62,850 bases of DNA, taken from Pseudomonas sp. C1C7 (lineage in GTDB: Bacteria; Pseudomonadota; Gammaproteobacteria; Pseudomonadales; Pseudomonadaceae). Position 1 is the first letter of the stretch; each line of letters starts with the position of its first letter. Shown one piece after another: positions 34,577 through 43,133 of this stretch. The translations under genes and the position numbers were made by a program. The stretch covers positions 1-62,850 of the forward strand of contig NZ_JABFMP010000035.1 of NCBI RefSeq assembly GCF_013359595.1, written 5' to 3'. The notes beneath the pieces were generated by a model. It was given only the letters and a program-made list of their open reading frames with translations. It was not told the DNA's origin and made no database searches.

Positions 34577-35503
34577 TTAATCGTAGAACGGTTCAACCAA
34601 CGCCCGGCTGCCGACAAAGAAGCTGTCCGCCACCAGCCGCAACGGCTGCAGGTCCAGATCGCTGGCCTTGTCCCGGATCAGTGCTTGGAAATGCCGGTAC
34701 ACCGCTGCGTACTCGCCCTCCTGCGACACGCTCTGGCGCACGCCATCGATACTCAACAGTGCGCCACCGTTGTCCAGACGCAGGACGCCTTCGGCGCAGC
34801 GAATCTCGATGCTCCAGAGTTCGTCATGACCGTGATCGAAATCGAACTCCGCGCGCACATCCAGCTGGTTCGCGTCGGACATCTTGATGGAGGCGGCAAT
34901 CGGCGACTGGCAGTTGCTCGGGACACGCAGTTCGGCGGACTCGACGAACAATGCTCGCGGCAGCAGATGCGTTGCAATCGACAGGGCATTGATGCCCGGA
35001 TCGAACACGCCCAGGCCACCGGGTTGCCAGATCCACGCCTGGCCGGGGTGCCATTTTCGCACGTCTTCCTTCCAGTCGATCTGCACGCTTTGCAGGGTAC
35101 GGCCGGCCAGCCAGTCGCGGGCGGCTTCGATGCCCGGCGCGTAGCGTGAATGCCAGGCGAACAAGCCGCTGACGCCTTGCTCCCCGGCCTGGCTCGCCAA
35201 CGCCATCGCTTCACCCAGGGTGCCGCAAGGCGGCTTTTCCACCAGCACATGCTTGCCCGCCGCCAGTGCCTGTTGCACCAGCGCAAATCGTCCTTGCGGG
35301 GGGGTGCAAAACGCAATCGCATCGACCTGCAGACCGCTTTCCAGCAATTCGCCCAGAGACTTGAAGTTCTCCACGCCAGGGCAAGGCTGACCCTGAGTGG
35401 CGACAGCCACCAACTGGAATGCCGGGTTGGCGCTGATGGCGGGGACGTGTTGATCCTGGGCAATCTTGCCGTAACCCACCAGACCGAGACGGATCGGATG
35501 CAT
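34577..35503 (-). CDS. D-galactose / L-arabinose 1-dehydrogenase (Gfo/Idh/MocA)
   Basis: A 308-residue NAD(P)-dependent dehydrogenase that oxidises C1 of galactose, arabinose or fucose to the lactone. N-terminal Rossmann motif LGLVGYGKIAQDQHVPAI, conserved EKPPCGTLGE (Lys-Pro motif), and WKEDVRKWHPGQAWIW with GGLGVFDPGINALS, which closely match characterised Pseudomonas and Azospirillum aldose 1-dehydrogenases. It stands alone with its own terminator; lactonase and dehydratase partners are not in the window. Confidence 0.88.
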   Translation of the reverse strand: MHPIRLGLVGYGKIAQDQHVPAISANPAFQLVAVATQGQPCPGVENFKSLGELLESGLQVDAIAFCTPPQGRFALVQQALAAGKHVLVEKPPCGTLGEAMALASQAGEQGVSGLFAWHSRYAPGIEAARDWLAGRTLQSVQIDWKEDVRKWHPGQAWIWQPGGLGVFDPGINALSIATHLLPRALFVESAELRVPSNCQSPIAASIKMSDANQLDVRAEFDFDHGHDELWSIEIRCAEGVLRLDNGGALLSIDGVRQSVSQEGEYAAVYRHFQALIRDKASDLDLQPLRLVADSFFVGSRALVEPFYD

Positions 35504-35697
35504 CGGTGACTCCTGATTATTGTTTTATGCGAGCCGGCGAGATTACCGTTTGTGCAGCCAGAAAGTCATTGATCAACTTCGCAGATCAGTAATCGGGAAA
35601 CTGCTCGAGGTAACACACCGGCGAGCTGTACTCGCGCTCTTCCTCCAGATCCTCCGGTAGCCATGCCGCTTTTGTGGTCGCTGCTGTGGTCGCTTTT

Positions 35698-35829
35698 GTA
35701 GCAGCTGCCGAAGGCTGCGTCCGGCTGCGCAGCAGTCGCAGGACCTGCGCACGCGATCTGCCTGACAGACCGAAAAATCCGTATTGGCGTCTGCTTCGCA
35801 GCCGGACGCAGCCTTCGGCAGCTGCTACA
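35698..35829. repeat. REP-like palindrome pair, family B
   Basis: GTAGCAGCTGCCGAAGGCTG left, CAGCCTTCGGCAGCTGCTAC right, inner arms CTGCGCAGCAGTCG and CTGCTTCGCAGCCG. It fills most of the 35504-35846 gap. Confidence 0.9.
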
Positions 35830-35846
35830 AGGTCCGTGGTCATCGT

Positions 35847-36659
35847 TCAGCCCCTCCATTCGCGCGGGCTGACGCCGGTCTTGCGACGGAACGCCCGGGC
35901 CAGCGCCGACGGGCTTTCATAGCCCACCTCTTCGGCGATCAAGGCAATCGGCTTGCCCTCGCGCAAACGCTTCTGCGCCAGGCTGATGCGCCAGCTCACC
36001 AGATAATCCACCGGCGCCTGCCCGACCACCCTTTTGAAGTGTTCGGCGAAACTGGCCCGGGACATGTTCGCCAAGGCCGATAGTTCGGCAACGCTCCAGG
36101 CCTTGGCCGGTGCTTCGTGCATCTGGCTCAGGGGCCGGGCCAGACGCGCATCCGCCAACCCGGCCATCATCCCCGGCTGCTGATTACGCGTCATCAGGAT
36201 GTGCCGCAGCAACAGAATCACCAGCAGTTCGAACAGGCGATCCATCACCGCTTCGCGACCACAGGTGCCGTCGAACGCCTCGTTGAACAACCACTCCAGG
36301 GTGCTGGCCAGGGTCGGGATTTCATCGAGCTTGAGCACCAGGTAATCCGGCAGCGCCATGGCCAGGGCATTGCCCGAGCCGCCGTCGAAGTTCAGCGAGG
36401 CGCACACCAGTTGCGTGCCCGACGCTTCAGTGGCGAATAGGCGATGGCGATAAGGTCTGGGGAAAAAGATCAGGGTCGGTTCGGTCAGGTGCAATTCGCG
36501 CTCATCGGCGAGCTTCAGGCTGACCTCGCCGGTCTGCAGCAGGTGCACGTGGCCGCCGGTCTGGCTGCCATCGAAGGCCGTCACGCCGCAGAACGCGCCG
36601 CTGTGAAAGGTGCCGGCGTTGACGCCGAAATGCGCAAGCAAGGTGGACAAGCGATCCAT
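35847..36659 (-). CDS. AraC-family regulator, RclR-like (cupin sensor), second paralogue
   Basis: A 270-residue regulator starting MDRLSTLLAHFGVNAGTFHS, paralogous over its full length to 30861-31688. It has the cupin-type sensor with HVHLLQTG and LIFFPRPYRHR, Cys24 and Cys86 at the same positions, and a double HTH ending GYESPSALARAFRRKTGVSPR. GGGGAGCC precedes the ATG. It is divergent from an AhpD/carboxymuconolactone-decarboxylase-family gene; a 21-base direct repeat in the shared promoter is a likely binding site. Role inferred: oxidant-responsive control of that gene. Confidence 0.87.
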   Translation of the reverse strand: MDRLSTLLAHFGVNAGTFHSGAFCGVTAFDGSQTGGHVHLLQTGEVSLKLADERELHLTEPTLIFFPRPYRHRLFATEASGTQLVCASLNFDGGSGNALAMALPDYLVLKLDEIPTLASTLEWLFNEAFDGTCGREAVMDRLFELLVILLLRHILMTRNQQPGMMAGLADARLARPLSQMHEAPAKAWSVAELSALANMSRASFAEHFKRVVGQAPVDYLVSWRISLAQKRLREGKPIALIAEEVGYESPSALARAFRRKTGVSPREWRG

Positions 36660-36684
36660 GGAGAGGCTCCCCGGAGTAGTTCTG

Positions 36685-36717
36685 GACGATCTGTCGCATA
36701 TCGTCGACGATTTGCAT
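36685..36717 (+). promoter_or_regulatory. Direct repeat, candidate AraC site
   Basis: GACGATCTGTCGCAT starting 36685 and GACGATTTGCAT starting 36706, 21 bases apart, in the divergent promoter. The word matches GACGATCTGCAT at 30181 before the DUF417 gene. Confidence 0.6.
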
Positions 36718-36791
36718 CCAATTGACCAGCCCGAATCCATAGCATGACCTCCGTACCCAGCGCACATCGCGCTTCTGACCGGAGAATCACC

Positions 36792-37304
36792 ATGACTCGC
36801 ATTGTCCCTGTTGAACAAGCTACCGACGCCACCCGCCCATTCCTGGAAGGCGTGCAGAAGAAAATCGGCTTCCTGCCCAACGTATTCCGCGTACTGGCCC
36901 ATGCCCCGGCGGTGCTGGCCTCGTACCTGCAAAACTCTGCGGCACTGGGCAAGACGTCCCTGAGCGCCACCGAGAAGGAATCGATCTTCCTCGCCACCTC
37001 CCAGGTCAACGGCTGCGACTATTGCCTGGCGGCGCACACGCTGTTCGCCGGCAAGGCCGGGCTGTCGGGCCAGGAGATTCTCAGTGCCCGTGAAGGCAAG
37101 CTCGACGCCTTCGCCCTGCTCGCCCGTCAGATCACCGAAAGCCGCGGCCACCTGACCAGCGACCAGATCGCCGCCGCCCGCGCCGCCGGGATCAATGACG
37201 CGAAAATCGTTGAAGTGGTTGCTCACGTGGCCTCGCAGACTTTGACCAACTACCTGAACAACGTGGCGCTGACCGATATCGATTTCCCGGCCATCGACGC
37301 CTGA
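36792..37304 (+). CDS. Carboxymuconolactone decarboxylase / AhpD-like protein
   Basis: A 170-residue all-helical protein of the CMD family with the redox motif CDYCLAAHT (Cys75, Cys78, His82), as in AhpD-type peroxidase partners. True gamma-carboxymuconolactone decarboxylases lack the CxxC, so this is an alkylhydroperoxidase-like protein that probably detoxifies peroxides or acts as a thiol relay. GGAGA precedes ATG 36792. It is divergent from the RclR-like AraC gene. Confidence 0.88.
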   Translation: MTRIVPVEQATDATRPFLEGVQKKIGFLPNVFRVLAHAPAVLASYLQNSAALGKTSLSATEKESIFLATSQVNGCDYCLAAHTLFAGKAGLSGQEILSAREGKLDAFALLARQITESRGHLTSDQIAAARAAGINDAKIVEVVAHVASQTLTNYLNNVALTDIDFPAIDA

Positions 37305-37315
37305 TTAACCGCTTT

Positions 37316-37396
37316 CTGTAGGAGCTGCCGCAGGCTGCGATCTTTTGACCCTGCTTTTCAAAAGCAAAAGATCGCAGCCTGCGGCAGCTCCTACAG
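37316..37396. repeat. Large palindromic repeat, family A
   Basis: CTGTAGGAGCTGCCGCAGG and its exact complement CCTGCGGCAGCTCCTACAG, with inner arms GCTGCGATCTTTTG / AAAAGATCGCAGC: a near-perfect 81-base hairpin between the AhpD-like and grxC genes. Confidence 0.92.
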
Positions 37397-37432
37397 GGGA
37401 TGTAGGGCATAAATTCCGTTTGGAGACTGAAT

Positions 37433-37684
37433 ATGAACACCGTGACCCTGTACACCACCGACACCTGCCCCTACTGCCGCAGCGCCAAATCCCTGCTGGC
37501 CAGCAAAGGCATTGCGATGCAGGAAATCAACGTCCAGCGCACGCCGGGCAAGCTTGAGGAAATGCTCGAACGCAGCGGGCGACGCACCGTGCCGCAGATT
37601 TTCATTGGCGACACGCACATTGGCGGCTTCGACGATCTGGCCAAACTCGATCGCCAGGGTGGGTTGATGTCGATGCTGGCCTGA
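37433..37684 (+). CDS. grxC: Glutaredoxin 3
   Basis: An 83-residue glutaredoxin with active site CPYC (Cys12, Cys15), TVPQIFIGDTHIGG and the glutathione-binding GG motif, standard for GrxC. It reduces disulfides using glutathione. GGAGACTGAAT precedes the ATG. Its stop is only eight bases from the convergent tctA stop. Confidence 0.94.
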   Translation: MNTVTLYTTDTCPYCRSAKSLLASKGIAMQEINVQRTPGKLEEMLERSGRRTVPQIFIGDTHIGGFDDLAKLDRQGGLMSMLA

Positions 37685-37692
37685 CGTGTCGC

Positions 37693-39201
37693 TCAATCGT
37701 CTTCATGCAACTTGATCCCCCGCGCATGCAACAGCGGCGGCACCACCAGCACCAGCAGCGTCAGGGCCATGAAGAAAGCGGAAATCGGTTGGGTGAGGAA
37801 GATCATCCAGTCGCCCTCGCTGATGGACAGGGCATTGCGCAATTGTTTCTCGGCCATCGGCCCCAACAGCATGCCCACGATCACCGGCGCGACCGGGAAA
37901 TCGAAACGGCGCATCATCACGCCGAACCAGCCAATGGCCAACATCAATAGCAGGTCGAACGATGAATGACGCATGCCGTACACGCCGATGGTGGCGAACA
38001 CCAGGATCCCGGCATTGAGGTACGGCCTGGGGATTTGCAGCAGCTTGACCCACAACCCCACCAGCGGCAGGTTCAGCACCAGCAGGATGACGTTGCCGAT
38101 GTACAGCGAGGCCACCAGCGTCCAGACCAGATCGGCGGAGGTTTCAAACAACAGCGGCCCCGGTTGCAGGTTGTAGTTCTGGAACGCCGCCAACAGAATC
38201 GCCGCGGTGGCCGATGTCGGTATGCCCAGGGTCAGCAAGGGCACCAGTGAGCCGGTCGCACTCGCGTTATTGGCCGCTTCCGGACCGGCGACACCTTCAA
38301 TGGCGCCCTCGCCTTTATTGGCGGAAAACTCTTTCGGGTATTTGCTGAGCTTGCGCTCGGTGGAATAAGACAGAAAGGTCGGGATTTCCGCGCCACCGGC
38401 CGGAATCGAACCGAACGGAAAACCGATCAGCGTGCCGCGCAACCAGGCCGGAACCGAGCGTTTCCAATCGGCGCGGGTCATCCACAATGACGTCAGGCGA
38501 TGCCGACCTTCAGCCTGTTCCTGTTGATAAAGCAGGCTGTAAAGCGCTTCGCCGACGGCAAACAGCCCCACCGCCACCAGCACCACTTCAATGCCGTCCA
38601 CCAACTCGGGAACACCCAGGGTGTAGCGGGCAATCCCCGAGGTCGAGTCCAGGCCGATCAGGCCAATGATCAAGCCGATCCCCAGCGATGCGAACCCGCG
38701 CAGCATGGACGCCCCCAGCACCGCCGACACCGTGGTGAAGGACAGCACCAGGATCGCGAAGTACTCCGCCGGGCCGAAGTTGAGCGCCAGCCTGGCCACG
38801 ACCGGCGCGAACAGGGTCAGCAAAATGGTCGCTATGGTCCCGGCCACGAAAGAGCCGATGGCCGCCGTTGCCAACGCAGGTCCGGCGCGTCCGTTGCGGG
38901 CCATCCGGTTGCCTTCCAGAGCCGTGACCATGGAGGACGACTCACCGGGGGTGTTGAGCAAAATCGAAGTGGTAGAGCCGCCGAACTGCGCGCCGTAGTA
39001 AATCCCGGCGAACATGATCAAGGCCCCGGTGGGGTCGACCTTGGCGGTGATCGGCAGCAGCAGGGCCACCGTCAGCGCCGGCCCGATGCCGGGCAGGACG
39101 CCGATGGCGGTGCCGAGCAGGCAACCGATAAAACCCCACATCAGGTTGATAGGTGTCAGCGCCGCGGAAAAGCCCATCAGCAGGCTTGAGAGAATGTCCA
39201 C
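37693..39201 (-). CDS. tctA: Tripartite tricarboxylate transporter permease TctA
   Basis: A 502-residue, roughly 11-12-helix permease of the TctA family (LLGTAIGVLPGIGPALTVALLLPIT, GGAEIPTFLSYSTERKLSK). GTG at 39201 follows AAGGAG by nine bases. Last gene of the tctC-tctB-tctA operon. It moves a di- or tricarboxylate, probably citrate-like, delivered by TctC. Confidence 0.92.
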   Translation of the reverse strand: MDILSSLLMGFSAALTPINLMWGFIGCLLGTAIGVLPGIGPALTVALLLPITAKVDPTGALIMFAGIYYGAQFGGSTTSILLNTPGESSSMVTALEGNRMARNGRAGPALATAAIGSFVAGTIATILLTLFAPVVARLALNFGPAEYFAILVLSFTTVSAVLGASMLRGFASLGIGLIIGLIGLDSTSGIARYTLGVPELVDGIEVVLVAVGLFAVGEALYSLLYQQEQAEGRHRLTSLWMTRADWKRSVPAWLRGTLIGFPFGSIPAGGAEIPTFLSYSTERKLSKYPKEFSANKGEGAIEGVAGPEAANNASATGSLVPLLTLGIPTSATAAILLAAFQNYNLQPGPLLFETSADLVWTLVASLYIGNVILLVLNLPLVGLWVKLLQIPRPYLNAGILVFATIGVYGMRHSSFDLLLMLAIGWFGVMMRRFDFPVAPVIVGMLLGPMAEKQLRNALSISEGDWMIFLTQPISAFFMALTLLVLVVPPLLHARGIKLHEDD

Positions 39202-39225
39202 GCTGTCGATCTCCTTGAGCCCGGA

Positions 39226-39708
39226 TCAGATCCAGGCATTGACCAGCGGCGGCAGGGAAACCCCCAGCCCGGCGTTGAACAGCCAGTAGATCGGCAGGGT
39301 CAGGGCGATGCCGATGGCCAGGTCACGCAACGGATGACGACTGCCGAAACCCCGGGCGGAACAGGCGAACAGCAGCCCGGCGGCCAGTACAAAACCGATC
39401 AGGTTGATCAGCAACGCCACGCCCACCAGCCCGCCCGTCACCCAGGCTGCGCCGGCTTTGCCATCAGGCAGCGTGCCGTTGCCACTGTCCAGTTCGCGAA
39501 AACCACCGGTGAGCGCCTGATACCCCAGCAATACCCCCACCACGCCAAGAAACCCGGCGACGAGGTAGGGATAGACGTACGCCGGCAGAATCACGAAGCC
39601 CATTTCCGGTGGAAAGCGCCAGGCACCCACGGCCAACACCACGCTGAGGGCAATCAAACCAAGGCCGATCGCCAGTTGCGTCGGCACGATTGCGCGCGCA
39701 CCGCTCAT
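39226..39708 (-). CDS. tctB: Tripartite tricarboxylate transporter small subunit TctB
   Basis: A 160-residue protein with four helices (LAIGLGLIALSVVLAVGAW, VYPYLVAGFLGVVGVLLGYQAL and two more), the TctB pattern. It starts immediately after the tctC stop, at 39708, so expression is coupled. Confidence 0.88.
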   Translation of the reverse strand: MSGARAIVPTQLAIGLGLIALSVVLAVGAWRFPPEMGFVILPAYVYPYLVAGFLGVVGVLLGYQALTGGFRELDSGNGTLPDGKAGAAWVTGGLVGVALLINLIGFVLAAGLLFACSARGFGSRHPLRDLAIGIALTLPIYWLFNAGLGVSLPPLVNAWI

Positions 39709-39709
39709 C

Positions 39710-40675
39710 TCAAAGCAGCCCGACCTTGACCAGCATCGCCCGCAAGCGCACATGCTCTTCGTCGACGAATTTGCCGAAGTCATCGCCCGTCAGCACGCTC
39801 GGCGTCCAGGCATTGGTTTGAATGTTGTCCTGCCAGACCTTGCTGTTGCTGGCGGCCACCACCGCGTCGGTCACCTCCTTGCGCTGCTCGGGGGTGAGGC
39901 CGGCGGCACCGTACACGCCACGCCAGTTGCCGATGATCACGTCGTAGCCGCTTTCCTTGAGAGTCGGGGCATCGATCCCCGGAACACGCTCGGGCGCACC
40001 GATGGCCAACACGCGGATCTGGCCGTTCTTGATGTATTGACCCAGCTCGGCATAGCCCCCGGTGAGCACCTTGATCTGGCCACCCAGGGTCTGCGCCACG
40101 ATTTCGCCGCCGCCACCGGTGGCGATGTAATTGACCTTGTTGACCGGCACATCCAGTTTGCCCGCCAGCTCGGCGATGCCGATGTGATCGATCGAGCCCT
40201 TGGAGCCTCCGCCAAAGGTGACGCTGGTGGGCTTGGCCTTGAAGTCCTTGACCAGGTCATCGAGGGTCTTGTACGGCGAGTCCTTGCGCACGGCAATCAC
40301 GTTGTATTCAGTGAACAGCCGGGCAATGGGCGTCACGTCCTTAAGGGTAATTTGCGGTTTGTTCTGTTCGATGCCCGCGACCATGATCGCGCCGACCACC
40401 AACAGTGCATTCGGATCGCCCTTGGTGCTGTTGGCGAACTGCGCCAGCCCCAGGGTTCCGCCTGCGCCGCCCTTGTTTTCGAAGGTGGTGGACTTGGCCA
40501 CATTGGCCTCGATCAGCGCCTTGCCCAGGACCCGCGCGGTCTGGTCATAACCGCCACCGACGGAGCCGGGGGCCATGAACTTGACGGTGTCCAGAGCGAG
40601 CGCGGGGGTGGTGAGTGCGGCGGCGGTGAGGCCTACAGCGAGGTAACGATTGAAGCGGCTAAGCAAAGCAGACAT
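39710..40675 (-). CDS. tctC: Tripartite tricarboxylate-binding protein TctC
   Basis: A 321-residue periplasmic binding protein: signal peptide ending TTPALA, then LDTVKFMAPGSVGGGYDQTA, the conserved ligand loop of the Bug/TctC family, and FENKGGAGGT. AGGGAG precedes the ATG. First gene of the tctCBA operon. The usual TctDE two-component regulator is not adjacent; the two-component system at 43504 is of the metal-response type. Confidence 0.92.
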   Translation of the reverse strand: MSALLSRFNRYLAVGLTAAALTTPALALDTVKFMAPGSVGGGYDQTARVLGKALIEANVAKSTTFENKGGAGGTLGLAQFANSTKGDPNALLVVGAIMVAGIEQNKPQITLKDVTPIARLFTEYNVIAVRKDSPYKTLDDLVKDFKAKPTSVTFGGGSKGSIDHIGIAELAGKLDVPVNKVNYIATGGGGEIVAQTLGGQIKVLTGGYAELGQYIKNGQIRVLAIGAPERVPGIDAPTLKESGYDVIIGNWRGVYGAAGLTPEQRKEVTDAVVAASNSKVWQDNIQTNAWTPSVLTGDDFGKFVDEEHVRLRAMLVKVGLL

Positions 40676-40786
40676 GGCGCATCTCCCTGGTACGTTGTTG
40701 TTATGGGTGCATCATCCCGTCGACCGGCGGCTGACCCTGCTCGACAGGCATCGGCCTGCGCATAAGCGTAGGACATGCCCGGGTTT

Positions 40787-40803
40787 ATTGAAGTTCTTTC
40801 AAT
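40787..40803. promoter_or_regulatory. Inverted repeat between tctC and DUF6152 gene
   Basis: ATTGAA-GTTCT-TTCAAT in the 282-base divergent promoter. A possible operator; no regulator can be assigned. Confidence 0.35.
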
Positions 40804-40957
40804 CCCGCGTCCACCAGGCCCCTTCAATACTGCGTCACAGATGGAAACATTCCTTTGGTCCGGCGGTGTAAGGCCGCCAGACCCGCCGACTACGCTGAAA
40901 AACAGCGATAAACGAGTCGTTGGACTTCCTTCAACGATTTAAACAGGAGAACGTGCC

Positions 40958-41308
40958 ATGCACCTTGCGCACAAAGGCATCGGAGTGTCATTGCTGCTGG
41001 TGGCCACAGCGGTATTCGCTCATCACGGCTGGAGCGAATACGACACAGGCAAACCCTTGAACCTGAGCGGCACCATTGAAGCCTCCGGCTACTCCCATCC
41101 CCACGGCTCCGTGACCCTGAAAACCGCAGACAAGACCTGGAACGTGGTCCTCGCGCCTCCATCGCGCATGGAAAATCGCGGGCTGACCAAGGAAATGCTG
41201 GCGGTCGGCACCCAAGCGACCGTGGCAGGTTACCCAAACCGCAACAAGCCCGATGAGATGCGCGCGGAGCGCATCACCATCGGCGACAAAACCACCGAGC
41301 TGCGCTGA
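40958..41308 (+). CDS. DUF6152 family exported protein
   Basis: A 116-residue protein with signal peptide ending VFAHHG (likely cleavage after residue 20 or 21), then HHGWSEYDTGKPLNLSGTIE and a small beta-barrel-like body (ATVAGYPNRNKPDEMRAERI), as in DUF6152. CAGGAG precedes the ATG. The stop overlaps the next start (TGATG), so it is coupled to a DUF6644 membrane protein. The mature N-terminal histidines could bind copper, which is inference. Confidence 0.85.
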   Translation: MHLAHKGIGVSLLLVATAVFAHHGWSEYDTGKPLNLSGTIEASGYSHPHGSVTLKTADKTWNVVLAPPSRMENRGLTKEMLAVGTQATVAGYPNRNKPDEMRAERITIGDKTTELR

Positions 41309-41796
41309 TGCAGGCCTCGCCGAACTGGATGGACTGGCTCAACGATTCGCCGCTGGGGCAAGCCATGCGCGGTGACCTGTGGCTGTACCCGCTGGTGGAG
41401 GTGATGCACATCGTCGGCTTTACGATACTGGTCGGCGCGGTGCTGATGTTCGATCTGCGGGTGCTGGGGCTATCGCGCAACATACAAGTCACCGCCCTCG
41501 CCCGCCATCTGCTGACCTGGGCCATCGCGGCCCTGCTGTTGATCGTACCGGCCGGGCTGATGATGTTCACCGCCCACCCTCACGACTTCGCCTCCAACGA
41601 CATCTTCATCCTCAAGCTATGCCTGATCGCCACGGCAGGGTTGAATGCGCTGCTGTTTCATGTGGGTGTGTACCGCTCCGTGGCCGCCTGGAACACCGAC
41701 ACCCCGGCGCCGGGCACGGCCAGATTGCAGGCGGTGTTTTCCATGGTGATTTGGGTCAGCGTGATCTTTTGTGGGCGTTTGTTGGCTTATACCTGA
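41308..41796 (+). CDS. DUF6644 family membrane protein
   Basis: A 162-residue protein with four helices (LYPLVEVMHIVGFTILVGAVLMF, LLTWAIAALLLIVPAGLMMF, LCLIATAGLNALLFHVGVY, FSMVIWVSVIFCGRLLAY). Conserved His in the first and third helices resemble haem or copper ligands of DUF2214/CopD-like proteins. Translationally coupled to the DUF6152 gene. The pair is likely a two-component envelope system of unknown, possibly metal-linked, function. Confidence 0.82.
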   Translation: MQASPNWMDWLNDSPLGQAMRGDLWLYPLVEVMHIVGFTILVGAVLMFDLRVLGLSRNIQVTALARHLLTWAIAALLLIVPAGLMMFTAHPHDFASNDIFILKLCLIATAGLNALLFHVGVYRSVAAWNTDTPAPGTARLQAVFSMVIWVSVIFCGRLLAYT

Positions 41797-41824
41797 GCGA
41801 GGGATGCTGCTTGCCGATGGCATT

Positions 41825-42106
41825 TCAGCGATTCTCGATAGGTTCTCGTACTCGCAAATAACGGTATGCAACGAACGCAAACAGCACAATGAAGCCAGTC
41901 ACAATTGCGCTGGTCATCATCACGCCTCCTGTAAATGCAGCGTGAGCTTCCTGCAAAATCCGCGTCGCCACCTCCTCCGGCTGAGTTTGACTCAGGGCGT
42001 GGGCTCCTCCCAGCGTCGCAACCGCGCTCACTACACTCTCGGGTGTGTCGTCAGGCATCACCAAGGACAACCGATACAGCGCCGCCCAAAGAAAGACCAA
42101 ATACAA
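41825..42106 (-). pseudogene. C-terminal remnant of an MFS (EmrB/QacA type) transporter
   Basis: An open frame ending EAHAAFTGGVMMTSAIVTGF plus a last helix (IVLFAFVAYRYLRVREPIEN), the usual C-terminal end of 14-helix DHA2 exporters. The frame has only a TTG near its beginning, no ribosome site, and nothing upstream encoding the other 12 helices. It looks like what is left after a deletion, between the DUF6644 gene and the alpha/beta hydrolase promoter. Confidence 0.55.
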
Positions 42107-42115
42107 CCGCGCCTA

Positions 42116-42133
42116 AATGACAAACTTGTCATT
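42116..42133. promoter_or_regulatory. CopR-like box before alpha/beta hydrolase
   Basis: AATGACAA-AC-TTGTCATT, a perfect 8+2+8 palindrome, about 100 bases before the hydrolase start. It resembles the Pseudomonas CopR box TGACA-N5-GTAAT, with GTCAT in the second half. Confidence 0.65.
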
Positions 42134-42235
42134 GATATGTCAGCGAAACCCACCCCCTCCCTCCCTACAGTGAGCCCATCAGTCACCCACCCCGGACTGA
42201 CACTCCTCCCACTGATGAAGACAAGGGTCGACACC

Positions 42236-43009
42236 ATGAAACCATTGAGCAAACTCTGCCTGATCGCCGCCAGCCTGATGATGTTTGGCACAGGTTCGGC
42301 CATGGCCGCCACAACGACCGCGCCGGTCAAGGCCAACAATGTCGTGCTGGTGCACGGTTCCTGGGCCGATGGCTCCAGCTGGTCGGACGTGATCGCTCGC
42401 TTGCAGGCAGCCGGTCTGCATGTCACGGCCGTGCAAAACCCGCTGACTTCGGTGGCCGACGATGTGGCCGCCACCAAGCGGGTACTCGATCAGCAAGACG
42501 GCCCGACGGTACTGGTCGGCCACTCCTACGCCGGTACCGTGGTCAGTGAAGCCGGGGTCGATCCGAAGGTCAGTTCGCTGGTGTATGTGGCCGCGCGCGC
42601 GCCGGATGCCGGGGAAGACTTCGTCGCCCTCTCGGCCAAATACCCGACCATGCCGGTGCGCGCGGGCACCGAAGAACACGACGGGTTTGTCAGTCTCAAG
42701 CAGGACGCCTTCCTCAAGTATTTCGCCAGCGACGTGCCCCATGACAAGGCCATGCAATTGTTCGCCGAGCAACAACCGATCGCCAAGACCCTGTTCAGCG
42801 ACCGCACCACGGCAGCCGCCTGGCACACCAAACCTTCGTGGTACGCCGTGTCCAGCCTGGACCAGACCATCAACCCGGACCTCGAACGCTTCCTCGCCAA
42901 GCGCATGGGCGCGACCACGATCGAGCTGCCGTCGAGCCACTTGTCGCTGGTCTCCCACTCCGAAGAGATTGCTGACCTGATCCTCGCTGCCGCCGGTCGC
43001 CAGCCGTAA
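42236..43009 (+). CDS. Exported alpha/beta hydrolase
   Basis: A 257-residue hydrolase with signal peptide (cleavage near SAMA, residue 24). Oxyanion motif VLVHGSWADGSSW, nucleophile elbow GHSYAG (Ser97), and a late His in SSHLSLVSHSEEI. Such proteins are esterases, lactonases or salicylate-esterase-like. AAGGG precedes ATG 42236; an in-frame ATG at 42215 is possible. A CopR-like palindrome lies about 100 bases upstream, the same distance as for the DUF2790 gene, so both are probably controlled by the two-component system at 43504. Confidence 0.85.
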   Translation: MKPLSKLCLIAASLMMFGTGSAMAATTTAPVKANNVVLVHGSWADGSSWSDVIARLQAAGLHVTAVQNPLTSVADDVAATKRVLDQQDGPTVLVGHSYAGTVVSEAGVDPKVSSLVYVAARAPDAGEDFVALSAKYPTMPVRAGTEEHDGFVSLKQDAFLKYFASDVPHDKAMQLFAEQQPIAKTLFSDRTTAAAWHTKPSWYAVSSLDQTINPDLERFLAKRMGATTIELPSSHLSLVSHSEEIADLILAAAGRQP

Positions 43010-43021
43010 CCGGCGTCCATT

Positions 43022-43038
43022 AATGACAACTTTGTAAT
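43022..43038. promoter_or_regulatory. CopR-like box before DUF2790 gene
   Basis: AATGACAACTTTGTAAT: TGACA-N5-GTAAT exactly. It lies about 95 bases before the DUF2790 start. Confidence 0.72.
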
Positions 43039-43133
43039 CGACTTGTTGGTCGGCTGTCCGGATTGCCTGAGTAACCTGAACTCACTGCCAGGCACCTCGC
43101 CGACAGCCCGACACCTCAACAGAGAGACTCATC

